The position numbers were made by a program, and so were the translations under genes. The notes under the pieces are model-generated. The model was not told the origin of the DNA. It did not search any database and saw only the letters and a list, made by a program, of their open reading frames with translations. DNA of 64,000 bases from Larix kaempferi (taxonomy: Eukaryota > Streptophyta > Pinopsida > Pinales > Pinaceae): positions 11,935,501 through 11,999,500 of the forward strand of contig BSBM01000826.1 in the NCBI GenBank assembly GCA_027924585.1, read 5' to 3'. Shown here in pieces: positions 33,991 to 45,624 of the stretch (position 1 is its first letter; the number at the start of each line of letters is the position of its first letter).

Positions 33991-34850
33991 AGTCAGAACC
34001 TGCAGAAGAAGATAATGAAATTCGACATCTGTATCGAATAGATAATAATGAAGATCATATTGAACCAAATTCTCAAGGAGAGCTTCACAATAGAGATCAT
34101 GTTTCAATCGGGTATAATTCTGATGCAGAGCTTTATGATTGGCAGATAGAGAACTAAAATCTTCATGCAGAAGAATGCTGGACGGTGGAAGCCATATCAA
34201 AAAAGCAATAAAAGAAATGTCTCTCAATCTCATCTGCTCCAAAGGTATTTGAGCGGAAAATTTGAGCATATCCGACTCTTTCACCAGACAGAAAGGAGCA
34301 GACATATAATCTGACATTGTGATACAAGGAACGTGATTCCCCAGTAGCACATGTCGAACAATTCTCAAAACATGTCGGAGAGCAAGGTAGACTACAAATT
34401 CTAGTTGAGACTTTCACTAGGCAAGCTGCGAGATGGTGGGATACCCACCAGTCGAGACTCCAAACAGGAACCAGTGCATCGACATTTTTTGTAGAAATAT
34501 TTGGAGGAAATAAGCTGACGATTCAGGCCGACATCCCTATGTTTACACAAGGACAAAATCCTGAAGTCCATATCGACCGATGTGAAAAATAATGGCGGAA
34601 AATGGGATACAAATATGAAAGGATGTGGCCACACCTCTTCCCTAGCACACTGGACGATCTACGTAATAAATGGTACAAGATGGAAGAGGCGAGAGGAGAA
34701 ACATTCACATGTAAATATTTGAAAAAAAATTTCATCAATGATTTCCAGTTTTCTCCAAAGGAGGAGAAGTTGGTCGAAGCAAGTAAACATATCAAAGAAT
34801 TTATGCAACCGACAGAAAATCTAGCACCTGCAGAAAAGAAGTAGACTGAT
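33991..34850 (+). pseudogene. Extra gag-like modules between protease and RT
   Basis: Two further Gag-type cores follow the protease. The first (about 34300-34500) reads VAHVEQFSKHVGEQGRLQIL, TRQAARWWDTHQSRLQTG and STFFVEIFGG. The second (about 34530-34840) reads FTQGQNPEVHIDRCEK, WRKMGYKYERMWPHLFPSTL, NKWYKMEEARGETFT and LKKNFINDFQFS. Both resemble Retrotrans_gag (R..WW/KWY..., TW..., F...F patterns). Gag cores normally precede protease, so this placement is odd. They may come from a nested insertion, recombination between elements or a lineage-specific domain. Broken by stops. Confidence 0.6.
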
Positions 34851-35149
34851 CCCCGAACTGCTTCCTGTCATAACATAACGTCGAAGGAAAGCCAACATTC
34901 TACATGACTAAGCTTAGAAACAAAGAATTCAGTCGGGAAATTTTTTCAATGGAGACAGGATCACCCCATCATGTCGAAGCATGTCAAAACAATCTTTAGC
35001 ACATAGATTGTCGAGAAAGATGAGCCAGAAAGATTATCGGAAAAAGACTTTCCACCAACATTTACACAAATCAAGGAAGGAGAAATACCGATAAACGACA
35101 GTCGTGCCCCATAGTGGATGGATGCAAAAATCAAAACAAAAGAAGTAGA

Positions 35150-36660
35150 TATCTCAAACGACGACCGACCAAAGATGGCAAGAATTGGTGATTACTGGAA
35201 TGAAGAACAGACTGTAGAAATCACCAGCCTCCTCAAGGAATTTCAGGATGTATTTTCCTGTGACTAAAAAGAACTGAAAGGACTTGTGCAAGAGATGGGT
35301 GAAATGAAAATTGACATCAAACCAGATGCTATACCAGTGAAGAAAAGGCCCTATAAGCTCGCACACAAGTATAAATACATTGTTAAAAAAGAGATTGATA
35401 GTATGATTGAAGATGGAATTATATATCCTATCGACAAATAAGAGTGGGTGAGCCCAATGGTTGTTCAACCGAAGAAGCACAACCCGACACGACTGAGGAT
35501 TTGTGTCAACTTCTGCGAACTGAACAAGGTAGCACTTACAAACCCTTTTCCAACTCCTTTCGTAGATGAGATTATTAATGAAGTTGCAGGGCACGAGTGT
35601 TATTCCTTCACGGATGGATTTTGTGGGTACAATCAAGTACCTATTTCTAAAGAAGATCAGAAAAAGACTACATTCATGTGCGAATTTGGGTCGTTCACGT
35701 ACAAAGTCATGCCTCTCGGTCCGAAGAACGCACTAGCGGTCTTTTCCTGTATTGTCGTCAAGGATTTTCTAGAGTATATCTACAAAATCATGGCTATCTA
35801 CTTTGACAACTAGACAATCTACACAATGTTAAGAGATCATTGTAAATGGCTTCGACTGATGCTGGAATGTCGTCGACAGATTCAATTATCACTAAACATA
35901 AAAAAAGTGCTTTTTTGTGACTCCTCTTGGTATATTGTTGTGTCACGTCGTATGTAAAGAAGGAATCAAGGTCAATTATGCAAAAATAAAAATTATTCTC
36001 GACCTAAAACCTCTAGTCAATCCGAAGCAAGTGCGAATCCTGTTGGGTCATATGGGGTACTGCAGAATGTTCATCATACATTACTATGACATGACATATC
36101 CTCTCAAAGAGTTGTGGAAAGAAAATTACGAATACAGGTGGACGGAGGAATGCAATACTTCATTCGACATATTAAAAAGAAAACTTGCCGAAGCACCTAT
36201 CCTTCGGTTTCCAAATTGGTCAATAAGATTTCATGTTCATATTGATGCATCTGGAATTGAATTCGGCGCTATTTTAACACAACTCGGAGAAGATGGAATG
36301 GACTATCCTAATGCTTTCAACAGTCGGAAGTTGAACAAGGCTGAAAGAAATTATTCCAACATAGAAAGAGAAGCATTACGTATGGTATTTGCATTACAAA
36401 AATACCATCACTATTTATTGGCTAATCCTTTCATATTCTACAGAGATCATCAGGCTTTGAAGTATCTAGTCAATAAACCATTACACCATGGAACGTTGTG
36501 TCATTGGATTCTACTATTTCGAGAATTTGAATTCAAGGTAATAATCTAACCAGGAAAGGATAATGTCGGGCTAGACCACCTATCGAGAGTCGACATCTGG
36601 GAGGAGCCGACAGGAATAGAAGGTGATTTTCCAGATGCACATTTGTTTCGAATTGAATCT
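35150..36660 (+). pseudogene. Gypsy reverse transcriptase and RNase H
   Basis: RT: LLKEFQDVFSCD near 35230, KKRPYKLAHKYK, IEDGIIYPIDK, WVSPMVVQPKKHNPTRLRI (fingers), FTDGFCGYNQVPI (motif A), KVMPLGPKNALAVFSCIV (motif B) and MAIYFDN where YVDD is expected, so the second catalytic Asp is Asn. The frame then stops at 35813. The 210-codon frame 35917-36549 holds the connection region (LGHMGYCRMFI) and an RNase H with HVHIDASGIEFGAILTQ, SNIEREALRMVFALQKYHHY and YRDHQALKYLV. Several nonsense codons and at least one shift. Not active. Confidence 0.9.
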
Positions 36661-37890
36661 GTCCCTTCATAACTTGCAGAAATTGCACAATTTCTCGAGG
36701 ATGGGAAAGCTCATGAAGGAATGACTAAGAAGAAGAGGAATATCCTTCCTCTAAAAGTCGCTCCCTATACTCTTATCAATGGGTTCCACTACAAAATTGG
36801 CCTAGATGATGTATTAAGTCGGTGTGCACTTGAGCATGAGTGACAGAGCATACTCTCAGAAGCTCATTATGGACCGACAGGAGGACATTATCGCGTAGAT
36901 ATAACATCAAGGAAGATTCTGCAATCTGTAATTTGGTGGCCGACAGTTCATAAATAATGTCGAGAATTTGTAACTAAATGTGATAGATGTCAATGTATGG
37001 CACGACCACTTCTTTGCACAAAAATTCCTATGCTTCCAATTAATCCAAGCCGAACATTCAAAATCTAGGAAATCGATTTTATTGGACCATTTCCAGTGAT
37101 TGGCAGATGGACAGGTGCATGATATCTTATCACTGCTATAGAATACGTAACCAAATGGGAAGAAGTAGAACCATTTGAGACATAATCTAGAGAATTCGTT
37201 GCAAAATTTATCTATGAACACATCATTACACGTTTTACATGCCCTCTAACTTTGCTCAGCGACCAAGGTACGCATTTTTTCTGCAAAACTATTGAGACAT
37301 TAACAAAAGAGTTTGAAATTGATCATAGAATAAGCACAACATATCATCCTCAATCTAATGGAGCTGTGGAATAATTTAACAAAACACTCAAAATAGGACT
37401 GATGAAAGTGTCCAACATGGAGAAAGATGACTGGGATGATAAAGTACCTGTTGTTCTTTGGGCATACATAATGACGTACAAAAGAATGACAGGTCAAACA
37501 CTTTTTTCACTTGTCTATGGGCAAGAAGCAGTCGTTCTACTACACTTTCGACAACAAGCCCCGGCAATCACAGTAGTAGTTCACATTGATGTCAAAGATG
37601 CACAATAAGAGCGACTGTTACAACTATCGAAACTAGATGAAAGTCGACAGATAGCAATAGAACACCAAAAAATCAAGAAACAACAACAAAATGTTTGGCA
37701 TGATAGAAACATCAAACATCAAATGGAAAAATCTGTCAGTTGGTGACTTGCACATGAAGTGGACGGGGCCCTATATCGTCGAAATGATAAACCCCAATGG
37801 TTCATTCTGACTGAAAATATTACAAGGTAATGTTTTCAAGAAACTCGTAAATGGTGCCCAACTAAAATGGTACAATTTGTGAAATTTCAA
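36661..37890 (+). pseudogene. Gypsy integrase remnant
   Basis: The zinc-binding HHCC domain reads EAHYGPTGGHYRVDIT... with CDRCQCMARP near 36985-37010. The catalytic core shows IDFIGPFPVIGRW (first Asp, about 37070), LLSDQGTHF (second Asp, about 37257) and PQSNGAVE (Glu, about 37350) followed at once by a stop. The frame 37402-37608 continues with SNMEKDDWDDKVPVVLWAY and SLVYGQEAVV. The C-terminal part to about 37890 is degraded; no chromodomain is seen. Integrase inserts cDNA into the genome; this copy could not. Confidence 0.88.
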
Positions 37891-38318
37891 AAAAAAAAAA
37901 TAACGGTCGTGACCAACCCTAGAGAAAAAGAAATTTAACCAATTCATTCAAAACTCAAGTTGTTTCAGATTCAGTATGACAAAGGAATGGACAAGCAATA
38001 CTGGTGAAAATAAGAGACTGACACATGACCGTCGATAAGAGAGGCATCGACAGGATAGAATCACTCGATGTGATGAGAGAGCTCATCGACATCACCAGAC
38101 CAAGTCTGGTGGACCTGATAGCACAAAGGTAACATAATGGCATCGACCCGACGTAGAAGCAACACATACAAATAGTCAGGACGACCGAACGGTGAGGTAG
38201 CAGAGCTAAGACACGGTTCTCGAGGTGTCATTAATCTTTCATTCACACTTAAATTCCTCATCAAGTCAAGCTTTAATGCGGCCATCTACATCCCAGCCGA
38301 CCATGCCAAACTCAGCCA

Positions 38319-38326
38319 CTATAAAT
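38319..38326 (+). promoter_or_regulatory. TATA-like box before the extra 3' ORF
   Basis: CTATAAAT, 103 bp upstream of the ATG at 38429 and outside the LTR. It could drive a separate transcript for the extra ORF, but this is inference from position only. Confidence 0.35.
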
Positions 38327-38428
38327 CCAAATATCGAGGATTCCTAATTACTCTTATGCAGAGAGATTTAGAACTAGATCTCAGAGCTACTAGAACAAGA
38401 TTGTGATCTAGAGAACATTGTATCAGCC

Positions 38429-39620
38429 ATGGCTCCCAAAAAAGGTGAGACGATTACGTGGTCTATTGCTACTAAAGTCTGAGAGTTGGATAAAGCTCAA
38501 TCTCTCTTGGAGACTCATCTTCAATTGGTACAGAACACCAAAGCTTCGAAACCTATCCGAAGAAGAGATTGGACCAATATTTGTAAATGGGGGAAGGAAT
38601 CTAATGGTCACTGGAGAGAGCCAGCCGACAAGCTTAGGACTACCACAGTTCTACACTATATGAACGCACCTCTGCTGGAGAAATTTGGCATAGTGAGAGA
38701 TATCATAGCTCAGTTCATAGTCATCTGATACTGTGATGGAAACTTTTATTTCGATGTCCTGGTCGAAATAAACATCTAACTTATTCAGATAATTAGAGGC
38801 TTTTCGAACAAAGGAGAAGATGTGTCGACACGATAGAAGCCTGAGATGATCAAAGAATTCATAGAACATCTCTCTGGTAAGAATTCCAGAGGCTTAGTCG
38901 TCAATCAAATTAAATATGAAAATTACAAGATAGCTGTTTGAATTGTCTCTACTACACTTTCAAGTTTAGGTCAAGGCTCAGACCTTAAGACGACATGTTA
39001 GAGGCTGCGATGAATGTGGAGGCGGCGACAAAAATATACAAATGGTTTGATTTCCTGGCCGACATAATAAAGAACTCATGCTATAGGTTCCAAGAAGAAG
39101 GTGGAGCTATCCGATATCCATCCTTGATCATCTGGATAACCATTCACACATCCGACTAGCGGAAGGTAAGGACTTTGCAGTCAAAAGAAATATTTTGATC
39201 GAGAAATTTTGGTGCTTTATGCATGGAGGCATCCAATTGGGATGTTCGACGGTCAGGATTTGGCTGGAAGCTTGGTTTCAAAACTTAAAAATTCAGTCGA
39301 CTACATGGAGAGTGCATAAGAATGTCATAATAAGTCTACCTCCATCGGTGCATATTCAATTGGCACTGGATCATACATTTGTTTTGTATTTGCAGGGTGT
39401 GGTCGGAGATGCAGTACCACTCAGCTACTACACTTCTGTCGATGATATTTTCACAGAGTTGAGCAGGTAGATGATCACAAAGTTAATAATTCTAGCAGAG
39501 GAGTGCAAGGTCAATGTACCCATGATTGAACCTTTAACAAGTGCAGAAAAGGAGGAAGAGTATGAAAGTCGACTTTACCTGAAAAAATTTCACTTTCAGA
39601 GAAGAACCAGCTATTGAGAC
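38429..39620 (+). pseudogene. Additional ORF downstream of Gypsy integrase
   Basis: It begins ATG at 38429 with APKKGETITWSIATKV, a TGA, then in the same frame ELDKAQSLLETHLQLVQNTK, RRRDWTNICKWGKES and YMNAPLLEKFGIVRDIIAQF to 38728. It goes on with further stops (YFDVLVEINI, GFSNKGEDVSTR, MIKEFIEHLSGKNSRGLV) to about 39000, then in shifted frames to about 39620. About 390 codons in all. It does not look like gag, pol or a typical membrane-anchored env-like protein; no transmembrane run is evident. The family is not recognised. Extra 3' ORFs are known in some plant Gypsy lineages (for example Athila), but I cannot assign this one. Confidence 0.55.
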
Positions 39621-39640
39621 AAATCTGCTAGCACTTGAGT

Positions 39641-40689
39641 GCTAGAGTTCCTATTGGGTCTTACTCAAATTTGTGCTTGGGTTCCTAACTCAGCTAATCA
39701 AGGGATGGAGTCAACACCGTGAATTATACCAAGTGACCAGATGACCAAATCAAGTGCCATGTGATTAGATTGCGGCTTGGACTAGATCAACTGTTGATAG
39801 TTCATTTTGCACCCATGACTGGCTCACATTTTAGTCCTCGATTAAAGATGCGAAATGATAAAACCATGGTTTACAAGTGATGGCATGTGACTTGTTTCAC
39901 CTTGTGGTAGCAGAGTTTCAAAACCACTTATTTCGCAAAGTGAAAAACACCCACCCAAAAACAATAAGCACATCCACTGTGCACACACTCACTCCACCTT
40001 GGTATGAATAAGTAGGTGCAAATGACCCTAATTGATTAGCCATGTTGTCAACATTAAATCACATTTGTTCATTCTAGTGCACTATAACAAGAGATAAAAA
40101 GGGGAGAGACATTTGCAAATGGTGCAAATTGATTGGGAATGTTTCCAACATTAAATATCACTCATTGGTGTTGGCATACTAGCATATGAGATAAGGGGAG
40201 GAGCACACATTTGAATGGCACATATTCATTGGGAAACTTTATAGTTTTCCATTATAGTCACTCACACTAGAATATAATATGGGGATTTAAAGTGGAAGCC
40301 CTTTACGCCGATGGTTGATATTTATTTATCTAGATCCACATCATATCATTGCATCCATTTGTGCTATGGGTCATCACTTTCCTGCAGTGGATAATATCGG
40401 AGATTCACTCGAAGAGGGAAGATTCGTTGGGAATAAAAAGATACCATCGGAGATCCCATTGGTTTAGAAAAATTATGATCTATTTCATCGACATAAGGGA
40501 CTTGATAAATAAATGATGTTATCCTCCATCTCTAATGGCTAATTAAAAAATGATCATATCTATTTCCTACTCAAACATGATGACTATGCCACCTTAATTC
40601 ACCATGAATATGACATAAATTTTAATGATATGTGGAATTAAATGAGGATTTTTCTCTGGTATAATATCTCCAATTTCTCAAACAAAAAA
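39641..40689. other. Unassigned stretch between Gypsy and LINE C
   Basis: About 1 kb with no coding signal. It may hold the right end of the Gypsy element or a decayed LTR. Two loosely similar stretches occur near 40010-40080 and 40120-40190 (GCAAATGACCCTAATTGATT-like and ATTAAATCACATT-like), suggesting an old internal duplication. Confidence 0.4.
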
Positions 40690-40807
40690 AATTCACTTTG
40701 TCATTCTGCAGCCTTGCATGCAACACCTAGGGTTCTGAGCTACCTCTCTCAAACTCACCCCTCTGCCCCACCTTCTCTTCTCCTGACTTGAGACCCTAGT
40801 ACCACCC

Positions 40808-41620
40808 ATGGAAAAACCATGGGGAGGGGTGGAGGGCACCCTTGGATCTGCCCCCTCGTCCTCCAACCCTATCGCCTCTATACAAATCGGGACGGCTGAG
40901 GTACCTACGATGTACCCTAAAGCCTCGACTGCTTATAAGAACCCTTTGACATCCAAATCGTCAACTGGCATGAACACCTGTATATCCAAAGCTGCTAAAA
41001 GACCCCAACACACGCTCCCAGCTAAATGCATCAATGCCCATACGCAGAAACTCAAAGGTCATGCCTTGGTTGGAAAATTCATAGTTTTGGGCCAACAGAG
41101 CAAGCCCTCCGTGGATGGATAATGTCCAAATGGAAACCCAAGGCACACTTTGATCTACAACTTGGATCAAAAGTATTCTTCACCATCATATTCCACCGGC
41201 TTAAGGACAAAGCAAGAGTGGAGGATGGAGGCCCCTACTTCTTCAATTCATCAGGTTTATACCTCTGACACTGGATGGAAAGATTTAGCCTTGGTAAAGA
41301 GGACTTCACATGGGTACCAGTATGGATAAGGATGTACCCATTACCACAAGAATACTAGGATGGAGACATGCTCAAGGACATCGGCAATACCCTTAGAATC
41401 TATGTCAAAGTCGCAAAGCAAACAAGAAACTGTAAGTACACCTCCTATGCCCATATATGTGTTTACATGCACATAGGAAAGTCTTTTCTCGACTCGATAT
41501 GTCTCAACCATGAAGACACATAATGGTTTCAACCATTGGACTATGAGAATGTCCCTTTTCGCTATAGAAAATGCCATGAACATGGCCATCTATAACGTGA
41601 CTGTCATCTCAACAATAGAG
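40808..41620 (+). pseudogene. LINE C ORF1-like region (DUF4283, zinc knuckle)
   Basis: It starts MEKPWGGVEGTLG, a plausible native start after a CT-rich leader. After a shift near 41110 it continues MSKWKPKAHFDLQLGSKVFF, EDGGPYFFNSSGLYL, then VPVWIRMYPLPQEYWDGDML, DIGNTLRIYVKV and YTSYAHICVYMHIG: the DUF4283 fold that binds nucleic acid in plant LINEs. Near 41560 the frame reads FRYRKCHEHGHLYN, a zinc knuckle with the first Cys replaced by Tyr. Stops at 41122, 41268 and others. Confidence 0.8.
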
Positions 41621-41739
41621 GCCCCCAAGAAAACAACAAGGATGAAGAGGGTTTCTAGAAATAGAGAAGGAAAAGAAGATAGCACCGCAAGACAACTACA
41701 GAATAGAAGAAAACCAATGATCCTTCCACCAGCAATGAC

Positions 41740-42003
41740 TTCACCATCCTCGGAAGACACTCTCTTCAAGCATTGCATCAATGATTGTGAGCTCATTGAA
41801 CTTAAGTTCTCTAAAGGCTTCTTCACTTGGAACAATCGCAGAGGTAGAGCCCATCAAATTGCTTCTTGTCTTGACTACTTCCTGGTATCTGAAAAATCCA
41901 TTGACACAGGAGGATTTCTCTCCACAATGGTCCTTCCTTCTGCAGGCTCTGATCACTGGCCAATTTCTCTCAACTGGCATCACTCAGGTCGGAAAATTTT
42001 TTG
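41740..42003 (+). pseudogene. LINE C endonuclease, C-terminal half
   Basis: The frame 41510-42004 contains CELIELKFSKGFFTWNNRRG, ASCLDYFLVSEKS and AGSDHWPISLNW, the last third of an AP endonuclease with the catalytic SDH motif. The N-terminal part (GDFN motif) is missing: an internal deletion joins the knuckle region to this part at about 41620-41740. Confidence 0.8.
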
Positions 42004-42059
42004 ACCCTTTTGCTTTGAAATTTTTTGGCTAACTCACCCCTCTTTTTAGGACACTATTC

Positions 42060-43670
42060 GGGACCGGTGGCTCAATATGAAGGTGGAAGGCTGATCCAAA
42101 ATGGCCATCTTTCAAAAGAAAATCAAGATGCTCAAATCCTAGCTGCGAATATGGAATAAAACAACTTTTGGCAACATCTTCACTACCAAGAGCGAAATAG
42201 AAAAGGGCTTGGAGAACATACAAAAAGATATCATGGAACAGAGCCACACTGAAGAGCTCAAACGAAAGGAGAAAGAAAGTTTGAAGAAGCTGGACATCCG
42301 ATGCAAGCAAGAAGAAATCATGTGGCGGCAGAAATCCAGAATAAACTGGCTCAAAGAAGGAGAGAAAAACACCACCTTCTTCAACCGCACCAGTATCCAA
42401 CACAGAATGCACAACAAGATTAATTCCTTAATTTTTGTATACGAAACTACTTTAAGTGATCAAGGGGAGATAGAGAAAGAACTCATCAATCACTTCTAGA
42501 CCTTGCTCACTGAGGAAAATGATGAAAGATCATAGACCATCAGTAGGGTTACAAGACACAATCCCTCCATTCTAACTCCTTATCACAATGCAACTCTCAT
42601 GAAGGAAATCAAAATGACGGAATTAGAGGTAGCAGTCAATCAGATGGAAGAAGGTAAAGCCCTTGGTCTGGATGGCTTCACCATCAACTTCTTTCATTAC
42701 TGTTGGGACATGCTTAAACAAGAAATCCTAGATATTGTCAAGGAATCCAGATCCAAGCGATGGGTCCTCCATGCATTCAACACCACCCATCACACCCTCA
42801 TCCCCAAAGAAAACGATGCCACCACCCCTGGTAAGTTAAGACCTATCTCCCTCTGCAATCTGGTTTAAAAAATTATTACCAAAGTCATTGGCAACCGCCT
42901 CAAGGTACTCTTACAACTTTTGATCTCGCCTGAACAAACTTGTTATGTCGAATGGCGCCAAATCCTGGATGGAATCATTCTCTCCCATGAAGTTATCCAT
43001 TCCCTGAAAATGGAAAAAACCCCTGGGATGCTCCTCAAGATAGACCTCTCCAAGGCCTTTGACAAGCTTAGTTGGACATTCATTGAGAAGATGCTCCTTG
43101 CTTTTGGGTTCTGCCAAGACTAGACCAATTGGGTCATGTCCCTAACCTCTTGAGCTTTCTTCTCCATCCTTGTCGATGGCTACCCCTCTTCCACCTTTTA
43201 CCCCACCAGAGGCATCCATCAAGGAGACCCCCTCTCACCCTTCCTTTTCATTCTCATGGCCGAAGGATTGGGTAGGATGCTAAAATAAAAGATTACTATT
43301 GGTGCCCTTCGTGGCCTTTCCTTACATGGAAGCCTCCCCACAACCTATTAGCAATTTGTGGATGACAACCTTCTTTTTTTGCTTCCCCCAAGTGGGTCCT
43401 CAAATTAATGAGAAATTCCAAAAGTCTTTCCTTTTGGGGGGACCCCATAATAACTGCAAGTGGGCCCTTATGGAATGGGATACTCTCTGTACTCCAAAAA
43501 GATAAGGAGGCATCGGGCTCAAGATCCTAAAATCAACAATCAGGTCGTCTCTACCAAAATCTAGTGGAAATGGGTCATTAATGCAATCTCTCCCTGGAGC
43601 CTCCTCTAGAATAGAAAATATGCCCGCAACTGGTCGACTCAGCTCCGCATCCGCTATGCCCAATATCCTC
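42060..43670 (+). pseudogene. LINE C reverse transcriptase, partial
   Basis: Connector at 42209-42500 (RCKQEEIMWRQKSRINWLKE, NTTFFNRTSIQHR). The RT core is at 42599-43375: QMEEGKALGLDGFTINFFHY, LRPISLCNL, VIGNRLKVLL, KIDLSKAFDKLSW (motif A), TRGIHQGDPLSPFLFILMAE (motif B) and QQFVDDNLLF (catalytic FVDD, about 43353). Directly afterwards the sequence jumps to the thumb region (INEKFQKSFLLGGPHNNCKW, LMEWDTLCTPKR), so several hundred bp are deleted near 43390. Stops at 42867, 43121 and 43509. Confidence 0.87.
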
Positions 43671-44099
43671 TAGGATATTTAATCTGGCGAGCTATTGATT
43701 GTCAAAGAGCCCTCATTTAGTAGCATAGTTTCTGGGAAGTCTGAAATGGTCAACATGCAAATTTATAGTTTGACTCTTGGCAGCAACTTCCATGCATCCA
43801 CACTCCGATCCTTTCACTAGAACTTCAAGCTCACTATGACCACAACAGATAGCTCTCTATTCATGATTACTAGACGCCCGCTGACTCCTTCAAAAATAGA
43901 ATTTCGAAACATCATGACCTTTAGACTCCTCCAGTCCTGACAGATAGCATCGAGCCTCTCTGGCAAGCTCTTCAAACCAGACAAATCATATTAAGCAATG
44001 ATTCTGACATTTTGCGATGGGGACACCTCCCAATAGGAATTGTCTCTACCAAAGAATCTTACTCCATCCTCACTGCAACTCTTGAAGAGAGGCCAAACC

Positions 44100-44690
44100 C
44101 CATCTAGAATAAAATCTGGGAATCACAATTATGGCCCAAGATCTACTCCTTCCTCTGGCTCCTTGCTCACAGATGCATCCTAACTTGGGACAATATCCAA
44201 AGAAGAGGAAACCAAGGACCCTCTTGGTGTCCCATGTGCGAAAATCAACCTGAAACCAATGATCATCTACTCAACTCTTGTGATTTTGTCAAATATATTT
44301 GGGACAAAGTGGCTCAACTCTACAAATGCACCAATAGCGTCAGAGGAGATATTGTCCAAACCATATCCAAATGGGATCCCAATCCCTTCCAGAGCACTAT
44401 TGTTAACATAATTTGGGATCTCATTCCAATACTGGTTGTCTGGAACATGTGGAAAGAATGCAACAGAAGAATTTTTTATTCCACGAAAAATTAGCTCAAG
44501 AGATTTGGTCCACTTTCATCACCAACCTTCAAGAAACTCTCTCCCTCAAGCTCTGGAGCTCTTCTGATTTCCCTACTCTTCTTGTTGAAAGCTACATCCT
44601 TTCCGAATGGAACCTCATCCTTCATCCCACTCCCATCCTCCCACATATTTCCCCAGCCAACACTCCTAGCCTGGAACACTAGAGAAAGCC
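44100..44690 (+). pseudogene. LINE C zf-RVT module
   Basis: Reads KIWESQLWPKIYSFLWLLAH, RCILTWDNIQRRG, then SWCPMCENQPETNDHLLNSC and a WDLIPILVVWNMWKECNRRI stretch: an almost textbook zf-RVT with CxxC, His and Cys and the following W..WKE.NRR linker. The frame 44234-44494 is open. RNase H should follow but only a short unrelated-looking stretch to about 44690 remains. Confidence 0.85.
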
Positions 44691-44751
44691 CCCCCTGGTT
44701 TTGTTATGGAGAAAAACTTCCTATGGTATGGGACTGACCACAACAGACAGA

Positions 44752-45624
44752 TGACTGTAGAATACTACTCAATTCCCAATGCAATGCTATATAAATGACA
44801 ATTCTAAGATAATGGAGAATTATACCAACCTTCAACCGGATGTTCAATGTAGATCGTCATTGAGATTTCAACCTCTACACTTGAACCTGCAAATTAGTCT
44901 CAATAAGCAATACAAGACAAGTTCATGTAATATGTGAAAGACATTAGGATACTAAATAGCAATGATCCACGATATCATAAGTAAATGTAACCCAATGTAA
45001 TTTAAACAACATTCACAACATCAATTGCATGAGAAGATGAGAATTTCTATTGATTCATAACAAGAAGTACATGATACAACCTCTTGCCGGCAACCAATCT
45101 GAACCAAGAACTAGGTCCCTCCACTTGTGCCTCCACTACTTCAATCCTCTAGGTAATGGAAAACTCAAACTATCAAAGTAGTTTGGGAGGTGAACATAAT
45201 AAGATCACAAGAACAAGGATCAATGAGTGTAGAGTCAAGTCACAGCGAAAATCCACTAGAGTTATCTTGCTCTCTCTTCCTCCTCCCTTCCATACACCAT
45301 AAGAGCTCAATATATAGTCTTCTAAAGGTAGGTGAAAAGGCACATTGAGTCATTTCGGGGCATATGGAGGGACAAAGGTCACCCTAAGACCGCTTCTTGG
45401 GAGTAAAAGTGATTTTTAATTACTTTTTACCATGAAACTTGGTGTACACAGGCTAATGTACTGCAGCCTGCGTGTACGCAGGCTATAGTGTAACCACGAG
45501 TGTACAGGAACAAAAATAGGGAAAATTAAGTTCCTGAAGGGAAGATCATGAATCTGAGTCAAACGATGGATACTGAAGGCCAAAAGTTGTTGATGTTTAT
45601 AGGGTGGAAAAATACGCTGTAACA
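44752..45624 (-). repeat. Possible minus-strand LTR
   Basis: On the minus strand it starts TGTTACAGCG after a purine run (TTAGGGGGCATC, 45636-45625), contains CTATATATTG at 45317-45308 (TATA-like) and could end TACAGTCA at 44752. No target duplication or partner LTR was found, so this is tentative. Confidence 0.35.
45465..45484. other. Short perfect hairpin
   Basis: AGCCTGCGT and ACGCAGGCT separated by two bases: a 9-bp stem with the centre GT. A related GTGTACACAGGCTAATGTA stretch precedes it. It may be part of a U5 or R structure of the possible LTR. Confidence 0.6.

Larger units (their letters stand above)
30136..39640 (+). mobile_element. Decayed Gypsy element with extra ORFs, 3' LTR missing
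   Basis: Order: 5' LTR, primer site, gag, CCHC-like fingers, protease, two extra gag-like cores, RT, RNase H, integrase, and an additional ORF of about 1.2 kb. Every module has stops or frameshifts. No second copy of the 337-bp LTR is visible down to 46 kb and the interrupted Copia A does not resume, so the right end has been lost or rearranged. The right limit is approximate. Confidence 0.85.
40690..44700 (+). mobile_element. LINE C, plus strand, internally deleted
   Basis: Plant LINE of the same broad type as LINE B, but with its 5' region present: a CT-rich leader (about 40700-40800), an ATG at 40808, a DUF4283 region, a zinc knuckle, part of an endonuclease, RT and zf-RVT. The N-terminal half of the endonuclease and part of the RT palm/thumb are missing; the RNase H is absent. 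Many stops. The 3' end was not identified. Confidence 0.85.

Noticed and set aside
44752-45624. 7-bp ACAGATG at both ends, considered as a target-site duplication of a solo LTR
   Set aside because: The matching bases overlap the proposed TG/CA termini, so a duplication and proper ends cannot both be satisfied.
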